DNA of 64,000 nt from Asterias rubens. Its lineage: Eukaryota > Echinodermata > Asteroidea > Forcipulatida > Asteriidae. Location: NCBI RefSeq assembly GCF_902459465.1, contig NC_047069.1, positions 1,798,001-1,862,000 on the forward strand, written 5' to 3'. Below the pieces are notes generated by a model. The model was not told where the DNA came from. It did not search any database and worked only from the letters and a program-made list of their open reading frames with translations. Of the stretch, positions 11,901 to 22,563 are shown one piece after another; the stretch's first letter is position 1, and every line of letters begins with the position of its first letter. Made by a program: the position numbers and the translations under genes.

Positions 11901-12170
11901 AATCCTAATAAACCAATCATAGCAAAGGCCATCATCCTAATCAACCAATCATAGACAAGGTCATAATCCCAATGACCTAATCATAAATCCTGCCTAATGA
12001 CAAAACCGAGGTTTTTAATTTGATTCTACCCAGGCTGGGGTAACCGCAGCGAGTTGAAACGAGGCGTGTTGTGTATCTGCCCAGTACGGGAAGTTCTTGA
12101 CATGCTGGTGATACTAGACTGCCTTCTCCACATGGCACGCAGCGATGGACTACCAGTCTTCCTATGGTAG
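8921..12170 (+). CDS. Speriolin-like protein (SPATC1 family)
   Basis: Three exons: 8921-10508, 11341-11541 and 12034-12170, all joined in phase 1, giving 641 residues. Residues 70-97 form a short coiled coil (KQDVDDLKKENHLLQQKLHQ). Residues about 165-350 are Ser-rich repeats of roughly 60 residues built around SSFNPPFSSSRRVKKDS and FTSLAESEGN. The C-terminal third is the conserved speriolin domain: TILGEIAFQIERRILAFVF, then the exon 2 segment ending HPQFVADMIKSYGTF, then exon 3 ending MLVILDCLLHMARSDGLPVFLW. Vertebrate speriolin is a spermatogenic, centrosome-associated protein; function here is inferred from the family. Human speriolin has the same final segment and ends in Trp, so this C-terminus looks complete. 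Intron 2 holds a 32-bp minisatellite preceded by a good-looking decoy acceptor at 11720. Confidence 0.88.
10820..11285. repeat. Irregular 'tagcaagtagata' tandem array
   Basis: This array in intron 1 of the speriolin-like gene repeats ctacctagcaagtagatag and acaagttctcaaaagcaca with variable spacing. The leader (tctactccgcggtttgtaga, 10870-10890) also occurs at 23128-23150. A related inverted piece lies at about 44917-44970. Confidence 0.75.
11725..11980. repeat. 32-bp minisatellite, about 8 copies
   Basis: The unit reads atcacagaaaaggccataat plus cctaataaacca. Early units are nearly identical and the last two are diverged. Each unit contains CCAATCA. It lies in intron 2 of the speriolin-like gene, directly after a pyrimidine-rich acceptor-like site (tgttctcttacag, 11708-11720). 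Confidence 0.93.
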
Positions 12171-12394
12171 TGTCCGTCCATGGACCTTTATCACGGTGCA
12201 GCCATCTTAAATTTATCCTATTGATATCAATGTTACCAAACCGAGGCTGGAAGAACAAAATAGTCTGGTTCCTAATTGCAAAATTATTATTAGCATTCAT
12301 TGTTAATTAATACGAGGAACATGACCAAGATGGAGGCAGCATGATCAAGGTCTATTGGAAGAAGCCAAACAACTAGTCTTGATCGGCTGAAGTC

Positions 12395-12470
12395 ACTTTG
12401 GTGGGATTCGAACCCACGACCTTTGCAATTTTCACAGAACTCGGGAAAGTACTGAGTATACAGTGCTAAC
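12395..12470 (-). mobile_element. Fragment of tRNA-derived SINE
   Basis: The stretch gtgggattcgaacccacgac plus ctttgcaatt is the complement of a tRNA B-box region. The adjacent ctcgggaaagtactgagtat is identical to parts of the SINE copies at 52205-52575. The sequence from 12171 to 13050 otherwise shows nothing recognisable. Confidence 0.6.
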
Positions 12471-13050
12471 ACACATCATTAGAAGAATGCTTAGCAAAAA
12501 GACATTCAAATGTTTTAAGTTTTATCACTTCTTTGTTTTATTTATATATACCAACTTCTCAATTGATTACATTGAAATAGGATAAATGCGTGATGTGCCC
12601 ACATGCGTCTTTGGTTTGTTATTTTTATAATGGTAACCCATTTACTGGTTGATTTTACATCAAAAATGTTCCATCTTTACAAATACATGTACATGTTTCA
12701 AGAGTGAAGGACCGGACATTCGACATTGCCTATTCTCATCACTTTGGTTGTCAACAGCTAGAAGTTGTAAAATATGTAAAAAAACAAATTTAATATAATG
12801 TCATTAGAGAGAGTTTGGAGTTATCATGTTATTGTTCTGAAACAGAACAAACAAAAATGTTGTATTAAAGTAATATTCTGGAATTGGTGAACATATGAAG
12901 TAAGATATATTAAAAATATCAAGTAAAATATTATTTGAAACACAGCATCCTCGGTTTACAATGTAAATAACAGCACCGTCATATCACAATATACAGCCAG
13001 TAATTGCAAATCTCAAATTGTATTTATGTTAGGGAAGGGCCTTTCTGGCA

Positions 13051-13362
13051 TTTCTAGACACTATTGGTAATTGTCAAAGATCAGTCTTCTAGCTTCGTGT
13101 ATCTCAACATAAGAGCAATATAACAAACTTTTGCAAATTTCAACTCAATTGGTTGTTGAAGTTGCGAGATAAATGGAAGAAAAAACAACCTTGTCACACA
13201 AAGTTGTGTGTTCAGATGCTTGATTTCGCGACCTCAAAATCAAATTCTGAGGTCTCAAAATCAAATTCAAATATTTTAGTGAGAATTACTTCCGTCTCAA
13301 AAACTAGGTTTTATGCTAATAATTATTTTGAGTTGTTACCAATAGTGTCCAGTGCCTTTAAG
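13051..13362. mobile_element. M1 element, copy 1
   Basis: The left side has acactattggtaattgtcaa and the right side has accaatagtgtccagtgcct plus TTAA. In the middle is the palindromic 'ttctgaggtctc' segment typical of the family. The left end is slightly truncated. It is downstream of TIMM8 on the other strand. Confidence 0.8.
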
Positions 13363-13640
13363 AGGCAATGAGGCTGGCTAGTAGCCTCCAATATACCTGT
13401 ACGATAACAGGCATATTAGTTGTTGCAAATCTCAGGCCTGGAATTACACACCGGACATGGAGTCAATGGCCCCCGTTAACCCCTCATCTTGGCTTTGGTG
13501 CTCCTTCAAAAGTTTCCCTATGGCGTTAAGATTTTCCAATGTAAGCACCCTTTGTAAAATGAAAATGGCCTTGCCCTTTCAAAGATGAAATTCCAGGCCT
13601 GAAATATTCTTGATAAAATATCTCCAGGTCACTCATCCAC

Positions 13641-13889
13641 TAGACTTATGGACAAGTCGTAAATGTCTGTCACAGTGATAGCGTTCCGAATCTCCCCGCA
13701 ATTCCCCAGGTATTCTCACGAGACTGCTGGCCCCGCGAGACTACTGCTCTCAAGACTACGGTCCCTTTTAACGGGGAGTAGAAGTCGGCAACCAGCATTT
13801 GCCGCGCGAGAGCAATGATCTCGCGAGAGCACCGCCACAACTTGACTATCTCACCGCGGGAGACCATTAACGACTTGTCCACAAGTCTA
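13641..13889. mobile_element. M5 element, long copy
   Basis: The ends tagacttatggacaagtcgt and acgacttgtccacaagtcta are inverted repeats. The inside is rich in ctcgcgaga motifs. Shorter copies lie at 15850-15994 and 19831-19975. Confidence 0.8.
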
Positions 13890-14387
13890 CTCATCCACTT
13901 GTGTGTGTAGGATCCGTCTGCAGATATGTACAAGTCTGGTACAGGCAGAATGGCATGTCATACTCAGTGTTGTAGCTGGACCGTTTTTAAAGGTGGGCTC
14001 TAAATCCAATTAAGTCCACCACGGGCGAGGGGTTCAATAAAATTATTCATGTTTAGATTTGGGGCCGTCATTGCTGAAGTTCAATCTGGAGGAAATCTGT
14101 GCTGGGCAGCACAGTGTATTTTGCTCAGAGTGATGGGTGAAATTTGGCAGTTCTGGGCAGGTCCACTCGGCACCGCCCACAAAGGGCTACAACTCTGGTC
14201 ATGCTGTACAAATGTTAAACCAAATCCATAAAAATCCTGGTTTCTCCAATCTTGATCGAATCAGTGAGTACATCCCCCCCATGTACTTGCTTGCATACAT
14301 GGTGCCAGACAGTTCCATTTGTCCAAGTCCAGAAGCTTGTTGCATTAAGACATGTGGATTCCACTGCGTATTACGGGATAGATCCTA

Positions 14388-15500
14388 TTAATGTCCTGCT
14401 TGCTTACTGATGAGTTGTTGAAATCTATTAGTCATCGTTAGCGTTGAATCAATGAATCTCTCTACACAGTTGACCAGGCAGGTTTCTGTCTTGCTGTCCA
14501 GCTTGTTGCTAGGCTTCTCTACACATTTGTCCCAGCAAACGTCAGTAAATGTGTGCACTTGATTCTACAAAATAAATGTGAAGATAAATAAATAAAATAT
14601 AAATAATAACAGGCCTGGAATTTCACGGAGGCAACGGTGCCCTTACAAAAATACCCATAGACTTTAACATTTTCTAATGGAAGTGCCTTTTAAAAATGAA
14701 AATGGCCTTCCCCTCTCAAAGATGAGATTCCAGGCCTGATAATAACAATTTTGAACATGTGCGCCATGTCTGTCAATGATGACAACCTGCTAATACACAA
14801 GACAACCATGAGTTCAAAAACTATGGTTTCCAAAATAGATTTTTGAGACGTGTTTTGAATTGGGAACAAGTATCTGCTTTTCTGAGTTGAAGTGGGAAGC
14901 TGTCTATTTAAAAACAAGTAACAAAATACATGATTGTAAACTCATTTATTTATACTTATACTATTTATTAGTATTGTTGGAATGTTGTACGTTGTACAAA
15001 CATTAGTAAAACAATTATTTACATAAAATATGTAGCGTGCGAACAATCTACCCCAAAAGTAAAAACCTACATCTTCAATGGACAAGCAAAGTAAATACTA
15101 AGGGAAAACTTTAAATATTTATGATCATTCAACCTACAAGTACAGTACAATACATTCAATTTCAATTCAATTTGTATTTTGATTTTTCTGTAAATTAGTT
15201 TTTGTGGAGTTGTCATTGGACATGGTGTGATTGACCTGCATGTAATTAACAACATTAAATCGGTTTGGTAAGTCTGAAAATATGAAATAGAGTCAAACTA
15301 GACGGAATCCAACTAACTATGAATTAAGTATAAGATGATGTAATAATCTTGTTTTTTTTCACGAAATACATGCAACGTAATCAAATGTAACTTACCTGAA
15401 ATTTTGCTTTTTGACCTTCAATTTCCAGAAAGGCTTTCAACTCAGCATCACCGCCTGCCCCTTCTGCACCTCCACCAAATGGAGAGTTATCAAACGACAT
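14388..15500 (-). CDS. TIMM8: TIMM8, small Tim chaperone of mitochondrial intermembrane space
   Basis: Exon 1 is 15500-15396 (35 codons, MSFDNSPFGGGAEGAGG... ending KAKFQ) with a GTAAG donor. Exon 2 is 14564-14388 (NQVHTFTDVCWDKC...), ending LISKQAGH and TAA. The 93 residues compare with 97 in human TIMM8A. The family signature is complete: twin CX3C motifs C45-C49 and C64-C68 separated by 14 residues, followed by VERFIDSTLTMTNRFQ. Tim8 pairs with Tim13 to carry hydrophobic precursors (for example Tim23) across the intermembrane space to the TIM22 complex. The intron (14565-15395) contains no recognised repeat family. A 32-bp palindrome sits 226 bp upstream of the start. Assignment to TIMM8 rather than TIMM13 rests on the FINxR/VERFID-type segment and the LDS spacing. 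Vertebrate A and B paralogues cannot be distinguished. Confidence 0.93.
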
Positions 15501-15725
15501 TTTTAGCAGGTTTGGGTAAACCTTAAAAAGTGTAAATCTAGCCTCAGTTGTTTTACGAACACGTCTAGAAAGTCACAACTCCAATGCAGTCTCTACTCTT
15601 AAGCGGCAGCATCAACCTTGTTCTCACAGAGGGTGCAGTGCATAACCGCTATGTTATTACAAATACTTTATCGTGGGATCGAAGCTAGTGGAGACGAGTT
15701 GCCCACGTGGTTGACCTATGACCTA

Positions 15726-15757
15726 CACCACGGACTCCGTGTACGGAGTCCGTGGTG
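15726..15757. repeat. Perfect palindrome in TIMM8 upstream region
   Basis: The arms caccacggactccgt and acggagtccgtggtg are perfect 15-bp complements with a 2-bp spacer. It lies 226 bp upstream of the TIMM8 start codon. Similar but shorter accacggattccgtggg hairpins occur at about 31474 and 31673 after the exon 3 copies of gene A. Confidence 0.9.
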
Positions 15758-15849
15758 TGATATCGTAGTTTGTATTAATAAATATCTAAGACAGTGGACA
15801 TTTGAATGATGTGTCGCCAAAAAAAAAAACAGTACACAGATGTCAGACT

Positions 15850-15994
15850 AGACTTGTGGACAAGTCGTTAAATCGGCCCCACGTGCTGAGATAGTGCTCC
15901 CCCGACAACACTGCTCTCGCGCGAACTCACTGCTCTCGCGCGAACTGATGGCTCCCCGATTTTGACTCCTCATTAACGACTTGTACAAGTTGTC
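15850..15994 (+). mobile_element. M5 element, short copy (left arm of distant inverted pair)
   Basis: The left end gacttgtggacaagtcgtta and right end taacgacttgtacaagttgt are inverted. The interior repeats ctgctctcgcgcgaact twice. The copy at 19831-19975 is almost identical in the opposite orientation. From 15995 to 17094 I see nothing else except a partial M5 end (cttgtggacaagttt) near 16485. Confidence 0.85.
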
Positions 15995-17094
15995 AGCGGT
16001 ACGTATTCATGTATTCAAGTACGAACGCGGTATACCTTCACTGTTGCCGCGGAGACAATCGTGCAGACGAGTCCATTTTTATAAGAGGGTAGTAATAGTT
16101 TCTAATACTGTAAAGCTTGAACCGGAGGGCATCTGTGAATCTTTTTTATTTTGATTTAACTGCTTTATTAGTTGATTAGGGCCTAACTTTACAAAGTCAT
16201 CTTCAAATGCATTACTATTTATCTGTTTAATATCCGTGAGCTGCCTCATGCAAATAAATAATGCCCACGGTCAATGGTAATGGTCCAATGCAATCCTTTA
16301 ACCCGATGTGTTCTGCTCGGACTGTGTACACTGGACAAGTTGCAACATAAAATATAGTTTGTATTAATACTACCAGTCCCAAAATTCATTATTTGTTTAC
16401 TGACAAATGTTTTTTATTTTAAGTTTTCATCTAAAAAGTGATTTTGAAAACCATGGTCGACATGTGGAAGTTTGATATGTGAGTCTTGTGGACAAGTTTC
16501 ACAGGGCAGTCGTGTGCGGATCGCAGGGATTCCGGAAAATTTCAGTAACTCTTTTCAGATGTCGATGTATTTTAAAGGTATTATAGCTAATCATCGACAT
16601 ACACTCTACTTGCCCAAGATATTGCAAGACAAGGTTTCATATAGCAGCTGTACTTTTGTTTTGTTTTAAGCAACTGTAACCACGAAAAATACTCCTCACT
16701 TCCAAGCAATCATAACAATTAATATAAGGCTCAAATAGGGTAAAGACACCGTGAAATGCAAAAAAGGAACAGTGACTCAAATTGTAGTTTGCCTCAAACA
16801 AAAAACAAGAAACAAATTTATTGATAAATCGATCAACAAATGCAAACCAGTGGTTGAAATAAATAAATTAAATTGAGCAATAAACAATGAAAATACCTTC
16901 AGACTAATGGATATTGATGGTAGAAACTGTAAATAAAGAAAATGTGGAGTGTTTCCCTTGCACTTCCAGGTTGCTATATAAACATAGTGAGTAGTTGACT
17001 TTTGCAAAACCTGTTCATTACAAAACACTTTAAACAATTTACAAACTAGGCGAGTGCTAGAAGGGTTACAGCTCGATGGCCGAAGGTTCAATAG

Positions 17095-17225
17095 TCTGAA
17101 TGTTCGATAGTCCAAATTGACAATAAGGTCCGATAGTCCGAATTGACAATAAGGTCCGATAGTCCGAATTGACAATAAGGTTTGATCGTCGATTCGGACT
17201 ATCGGACCTTATTTGGACCAGTGAA
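17095..17225. repeat. 26-bp minisatellite with inverted tail
   Basis: Three to four copies of a 26-bp unit containing gtccgaattgacaataaggt. They are followed at about 17190-17215 by the reverse complement of the unit's core (cggactatcggaccttattt), so the array ends in a hairpin. Degenerate 'aaccttcggactaacgg' motifs extend to 17365. From 17366 to 17829 nothing is recognised. Confidence 0.8.
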
Positions 17226-17829
17226 CCTTCAGATCAATGAACCTTCGGACTATCGTATCAAATGTACGGGTTAATGAAACCTACTTCATTTTGGGACTAA
17301 TGAACCCCCTGTTATGGGAAATTTGTGCGTTCGGACAATCAAACCTTCGGACTAACGGACCTTCGGGTGGACACCGCTAGAAGACCGTACAGAAATGTAA
17401 ACAGTGGTGGATATGGGAAAACTAACTTGAATGAACATTTTAAATGGGTCTTCTACCTATGTTGCACAACCGCCTAGCCTTTATACATTATCAAACCCTC
17501 TCAGTCTGTGCTTTGGATATTTAAGTATTTGGATTGGAAAGAATAAATTTTAACTAAAATGAGCAAAATAATTGTTGGTAATTGCACAGTATAAATGTCA
17601 TTCTTACATTTGGAACCATTCAGAATGCACCATCCACATCAGTCAAGAACTTTGGTGCATATTTTGATTGAATTGTCTATGACTGATCAAATAGACCTGC
17701 TTTCGTTTACACCAAACTCTTTCCAACTTGTGTTAATCTTACGACTTGAGTTGAGTCCCAGCCTTGCAACGTAACATGCAAACCCTAAGATTAACGTTTC
17801 GTGAAAACGGCTCCAGCTTTGCAAGTCTG

Positions 17830-18345
17830 TTCGATTTCATGTGTCACAGATTAGGAAGTATGTATCTGACGATTCATAACATCATGTGATTCGCAGCCAT
17901 GTTCTTTCTCGGTTAGATTGTTGTAATGGGCTGCTTACAGAAAACCCACATGCATATTTTAAAAGAGACTTCACAGTTTGCAGAACTGGGCTGCTCGTGT
18001 TATATTTAGGTTAAATCGCCGTCGTGATGCCATGCTCCTTCTAAGATCGCTTCATTGGTTACCAATTAAACAGAGGATTGCAATTAAGATTATTTTATTT
18101 GTATGAACATTTCTTTATAAATCAGGCACCAGAGTAATTTAATGAGTGTCTAGAGTTGTATCAGTTTTTGTGTACACATCTTCACTCCAATGCAGATCCA
18201 TCTCGGCTAACTTTTCCCATGACTCGCAGTAAGGCAGGAGATCAAACTTTCAGTTTTTACAGCAGCTTAGGGGTAGGGGTGGAACGAACTTCCTTCTTAA
18301 ACGAGGAGTGTTTCCCTTGCACTGTCAGGCTGCCATGTGACCCTG
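17830..18345 (+). pseudogene. Degenerate LINE reverse-transcriptase 3' fragment
   Basis: Across several frames the plus strand reads VLSRLDCCNGLL, then QNWAARVIF, then RRRDAMLLLRSLHWLPIKQR, then TRSKAGDQTFSFYSS. This is the order of motifs in the thumb and C-terminal part of CR1/L2/Rex-like non-LTR reverse transcriptases. The frame breaks several times and stops are present. It is intergenic between TIMM8 and METTL27. Confidence 0.75.
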
Positions 18346-19830
18346 TGGAGAAAAGAAAGAAACACACAATGTTGACCTGAACTTATGTTGATTGTGTAAT
18401 ACTATCCGTAGTATGATAGGCTAATACTTATTGCAAGCAAATAAGTTAACGTAAATGTCAGAAAATTGTGTTGTTAAAATCACACATGAAGATACCATTT
18501 TTCACGTCAGGTACCTCTCTGTGCAGACGTCTTACGTGAGCATGAATTAAGCCCAAAGTGGTGACGTCACCTAACAACACAATGTTTTGACCTTCACGTT
18601 CACGTGTTTGCTGGCATAACATGCAGCTAATAAAACCTACCTAATACTTACGGGCTAAAGTGAGGTTCGAGGCAACACCATCACAAATAAAGACTCTCAT
18701 GTAATTTCAAATCTTATTTAAGTTTTAGTGTTTAAATTTTTTAAACATTTTGTTATTATGTTTTATTATTGTTTCTAAAAAAAAAAACAATTATGTTTAA
18801 TTATAAAAACCAACAACAACAAAAACAGTAAATTTGGTACTTTTTGCATTGCTTGAGACTCTACTCTCTAGATACAAAAGTTCCAACAACAATGCAAAAC
18901 AAGTAACCTTGTGTAGAACTAGAACTTTAGAAGTAGGGGCTCAATTTTAATAACCTGTGTGTGTCGGTGCAACCGCCACTGACGACAGTGCTTTTTGTGG
19001 AACCATGGAGGTAGAAACTACCTCCATGGTGGAACCAGTGAGTTATATGAATAATAACACATGTTTTGTTAAGTTTTACTTCAAAACAAAACTTGTTCTT
19101 TTAAGTAAGAAGCCCCAAACCAAGTTACCGGTAACTCCATGGAGGTAGATTTTTGCAATATTATTTGTCAACGCAAATTTATTAGTAGTTTAATTAAGAA
19201 ACTTAACAGCAAGCTCACCTGTTTTGATTTCATGATGCCAACACAGTATGCACCAACCATCACCACTGCCTTGAGCAAGGCTACTGATTTCATCGAATAT
19301 TCGGCCGGTGCAAATCATTTGTTTACAAAAGTGTCATTGCCTTTCATCAATCAATACACGCTGTGTGCAGTGTGTGTGTGTTGGCATGATGCATATAAAT
19401 GGCGGCTTCTTCTTCTTTTTCCTTGCGACCTGTCGTCGACGTGAGCAGATCTCTTGCATGTTGCATGCCTTGAGAAAACTGGCTACTTGACAGCTGCTTC
19501 TATATCTTTTTTCTTCAAGTTTATCAACCAAGTCAGACCAAGTTAAGACGAAGTTATTTATTTAATATGCACGTCAAAGTTCCCGATGAAAATCCGTACT
19601 CAAAAGTACAACCATACACACACGACGTCTAGTGTGTAGGCATAATAAATACACGCTGACAGGTTTGTTGATCGTTCATTCATACATGTGACTTCCCGAA
19701 CCCATCCAATACAGGGTGTACTGTTTGATAGCATATACATGTTGAATATTCATTGATTTAACGACATCGACCAATCAGATGCGTCCGTACGATTTCGGCT
19801 GAAGTGCCCATAGGCTGTGCACAAACTGAT
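18346..19830. other. Intergenic, little recognised
   Basis: The one clear structure is a perfect palindrome at 19003-19029 (ccatggaggtag, 3-nt loop, ctacctccatgg). Its arm recurs at 19135-19147 (ctccatggaggta). Otherwise the region is AT-rich with no recognisable ORF. Confidence 0.5.
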
Positions 19831-19975
19831 GACAACTTGTACAAGTCGTTAATGAGGAGTCAAAATCGGGGAGCCATCAGTTCGCGCGAGAGCAGTGAGT
19901 TCGCGCGAGAGCAGTGTTGTCGGGGGAGCACTATCTCAGCACGTGGGGCCGATTTAACGACTTGTCCACAAGTCT
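19831..19975 (-). mobile_element. M5 element, short copy (inverted relative to 15850)
   Basis: The reverse complement is nearly identical to 15850-15994, including the duplicated ctcgcgcgaact segment. With that copy it forms a 145-bp inverted repeat about 3.8 kb apart. Confidence 0.85.
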
Positions 19976-20450
19976 AATGTCAGACGAAAATTCGACCAGC
20001 ATTTTAACTCGTCAGTTTCGATTTATACAATAAAAATGCAAAAAAATTATATCATAAAAATTAAATTTAAATGAAATTACTTTGCAGTAAAAGTACATTA
20101 CAATAAAGTGTAGGTGTTCATAAAAACAACAAATAAATTAAGAATACAGAATAATTGAATACATAAATTAAAACAAAATTTAAAAAATTCTATGTAAAAA
20201 CGAACACCAAAATAAAGGAGGTATACATATATACTATACTCAATTGTAATGCTAAGTAAACAACAGCTAAATACCACTCACAAGCAATGTACTATGGCAT
20301 GAAATTTTGGCCAGTAAAAATGTGTAAAATAGGCGATCTATTTTCGTGCAGCTCTATGAAATTGGGCCCAGTCTAGGGCAGACTGGTAGAAAAAGGGGCA
20401 TTTAAACACAGTCGCAATGCACGGGTCAACATATAGAGTTATCATCTGAA

Positions 20451-20628
20451 CAAATAGTTCTACAGACATTCTATACAAGTTACACTCTATAAAAATACAT
20501 CTATCGTGAAGTTTTGCAGAAAACAATACTCTATAGACAAATAGTTCTACAGACATTCTATACAAGTTATACTCTATAAAAATACATCTATCGTGAAGTT
20601 TTGCAGAAAACAATACTCTATGACTTTA
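20451..20628. repeat. Direct duplication of 87 bp
   Basis: Two head-to-tail copies of an 87-bp unit starting caaatagttctacagacatt differ by one or two bases. A 'gctctatgaaattgggccca' element end lies just upstream (20346). Nothing else is recognised from 19976 to 20450. Confidence 0.92.
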
Positions 20629-20639
20629 TAAGGTTTCTA

Positions 20640-20783
20640 TGGAAATCACGTGAACTGAGCAGCACGGATGCGTGGGTGGGCGGACTAGTACGAGTTCAAC
20701 TGACGAGATAAACTGACTCATCCATAACATTACTGAGTTTCAAGTTTGCACGAGTGACCTGACAGTTCTCTTTGTATATTCCG
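20640..20783 (+). other. Possible 5' UTR exon of METTL27-like gene
   Basis: Less AT-rich sequence ends in an excellent donor (TTCCG then GTAAGTT at 20784). A matching acceptor (cattcattttcag) ends at 22534, 29 bp before the METTL27 start codon. This would make a non-coding first exon spliced over a 1.75-kb intron. It is inferred from splice sites alone; the start of the exon is unknown. Confidence 0.4.
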
Positions 20784-20982
20784 GTAAGTTAAAACAAAAA
20801 AACAATCATGTATTTTGTCTAAACTATCAACGGCTTTGGTGATATCAGCCTTTTGATGTATGGTGGAAATTTGCATCGGGGATAACAAATTAATATTAAT
20901 TTTGGTTTTACTGGCCGTGTGTAACCACTGTACGCAGTATACTCCGAGCTCTGTGAAACAAAAATAGGAGTAGGCCTACACT

Positions 20983-21075
20983 GTAAACAAAATATCCGTA
21001 AAATTTACGGCACTTTACCATGGCAGCTTGGGTGCCAGGTAAAGTGTCGTAAATTTCACGGAGGAACTTTTGTAA
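20983..21075. mobile_element. Short MITE with 'actgtaaacaaaa' ends
   Basis: The arms tccgtaaaatttacggcact / aaagtgtcgtaaatttcacg pair around a small loop, and the outer ends are gtaaacaaaat and attttgt-like. It is about 93 bp with no coding capacity. Confidence 0.6.
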
Positions 21076-21675
21076 ACTACCCCTCCAAGGCACAATTTAC
21101 AAAACGTCCAACAAAGTTTCTTAGCAACAACTTTCAAATATTAAAGATTACGTAATATCAACCAACCAAAAGCGCTCAGGCAATATTGTCATAACGTCAA
21201 TGACCAAACGTTACATTGCGTCCTTACATTCGGAATACGTTAAAGCCATTGGACACTTTCGGAACAGAATTTTGTTTTAAAGTTCACAAATTTATAAATA
21301 ATTTGCAGGGTTTACAGAAGGGAATGGTGAAAGACTTCTCTTGAAATATTATTCCATTAAATGCTTTACTTTTTGAGAAAACATTAAAACAATAGCAATT
21401 CTCGATATCGAGAATTGCGGACTTATTTTAAACACATATTATGACACGGCGAAACGTGCGGAAACAAGGGTGGATTTTTCCCGTTATTTTCTCCCGACTC
21501 CGATGACCGATTGAGCCTAAATTTTCACAGGTTTGTTATTTTATATAGAAGTTGTGATACACGAAGTGTGGGCCTTGGACAATAAGTGTCTTGCTTAAGG
21601 ACACAAGTGTCACGACTAGAAGACCCCGTGATTATGTTTATAAACCATTTTCCATTTTTCATCTTTCTATGTATT

Positions 21676-22078
21676 TTAAAGGCAGTGGACACTATTGGTA
21701 AGTACTCAAAATAATTATGAGCATAAAACCATTCTTGGTGACGAGTAATGGGGAGAGGTTGATGGTATAAAACAGGTTGGTGGTATAAAACATTGTGAGA
21801 AACGGCTCCCTCTGAAGTGCCATAGTTTTCGAAAGAAGTAACTTTCCACGAATTTGATTTCGAGACCTCAAGTTTAGAACTTGAGGTCTCGAAATCAACC
21901 ATCTAAAACGCACACAACTTCAGGTGACAAGGGTGTTTTTTCTTTCATTATTATCTCGCAAGTTCGATGACCGATTGAGCTCAAATTTTCACAGGTCTGT
22001 TATTTTATGCATAAGTTGAGATACACCAACTGTGAAGGCTAGTCTTTGACAATCACCAATAGTGTCCACTGCCTTTAA
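21676..22078. mobile_element. M1 element, copy 2
   Basis: Full-length copy: TTAAAGGCAGTGGACACTAT at the left and atagtgtccactgcctttaa at the right. It contains the internal palindrome of two 'gatttcgagacctcaagt'-type arms (about 21858-21900). It directly abuts an M2 copy on the right. Confidence 0.93.
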
Positions 22079-22254
22079 AGGAACACGTTGCCTTGGATCG
22101 GTCGAGTTGGTCTTTGAAAAGAGTATGTAACCGTTTGTTGTAGAATGCATATGATTAGGCCTACATCTTTCTAACCATATGTATTTTATAACAAACGATT
22201 ACAAACGCTTTTCAAAGACCAACTCGACCGATCCAAGGCAACGTGTCCCTTTAA
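22078..22254. mobile_element. M2 element, short copy
   Basis: The ends aaaggaacacgttgccttgg and ccaaggcaacgtgtcccttt are inverted. The arms extend through gatcggtcgagttggtcttt to about 70 bp. Longer copies lie at 36631-37010 and 53412-53762. Confidence 0.93.
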
Positions 22255-22563
22255 ATGTGAAAGCCTTTTTTAAAATTCTATGCAGCTATATACATTACAA
22301 CTAACACATGCAAATAAATGTTAATTTCTAAAGGACGGGATAGCGCAGTAACGCTGCTTATATTCAAATTGGGGGATTAAAAGATATAGTTTTTTTCAAA
22401 TTGGGGGATTAAAAGATATAGTTTTGTTCCATAACCGCAGTTGTTCGAAGCGAATAATATGTCTCTTAAAAATGCAATTATGATGTTGTTTATTACTTCT
22501 ACACCACGAAGTTTTTATTGTCATTCATTTTCAGGGTGACTAACAAACGTATACCAACTGAAT

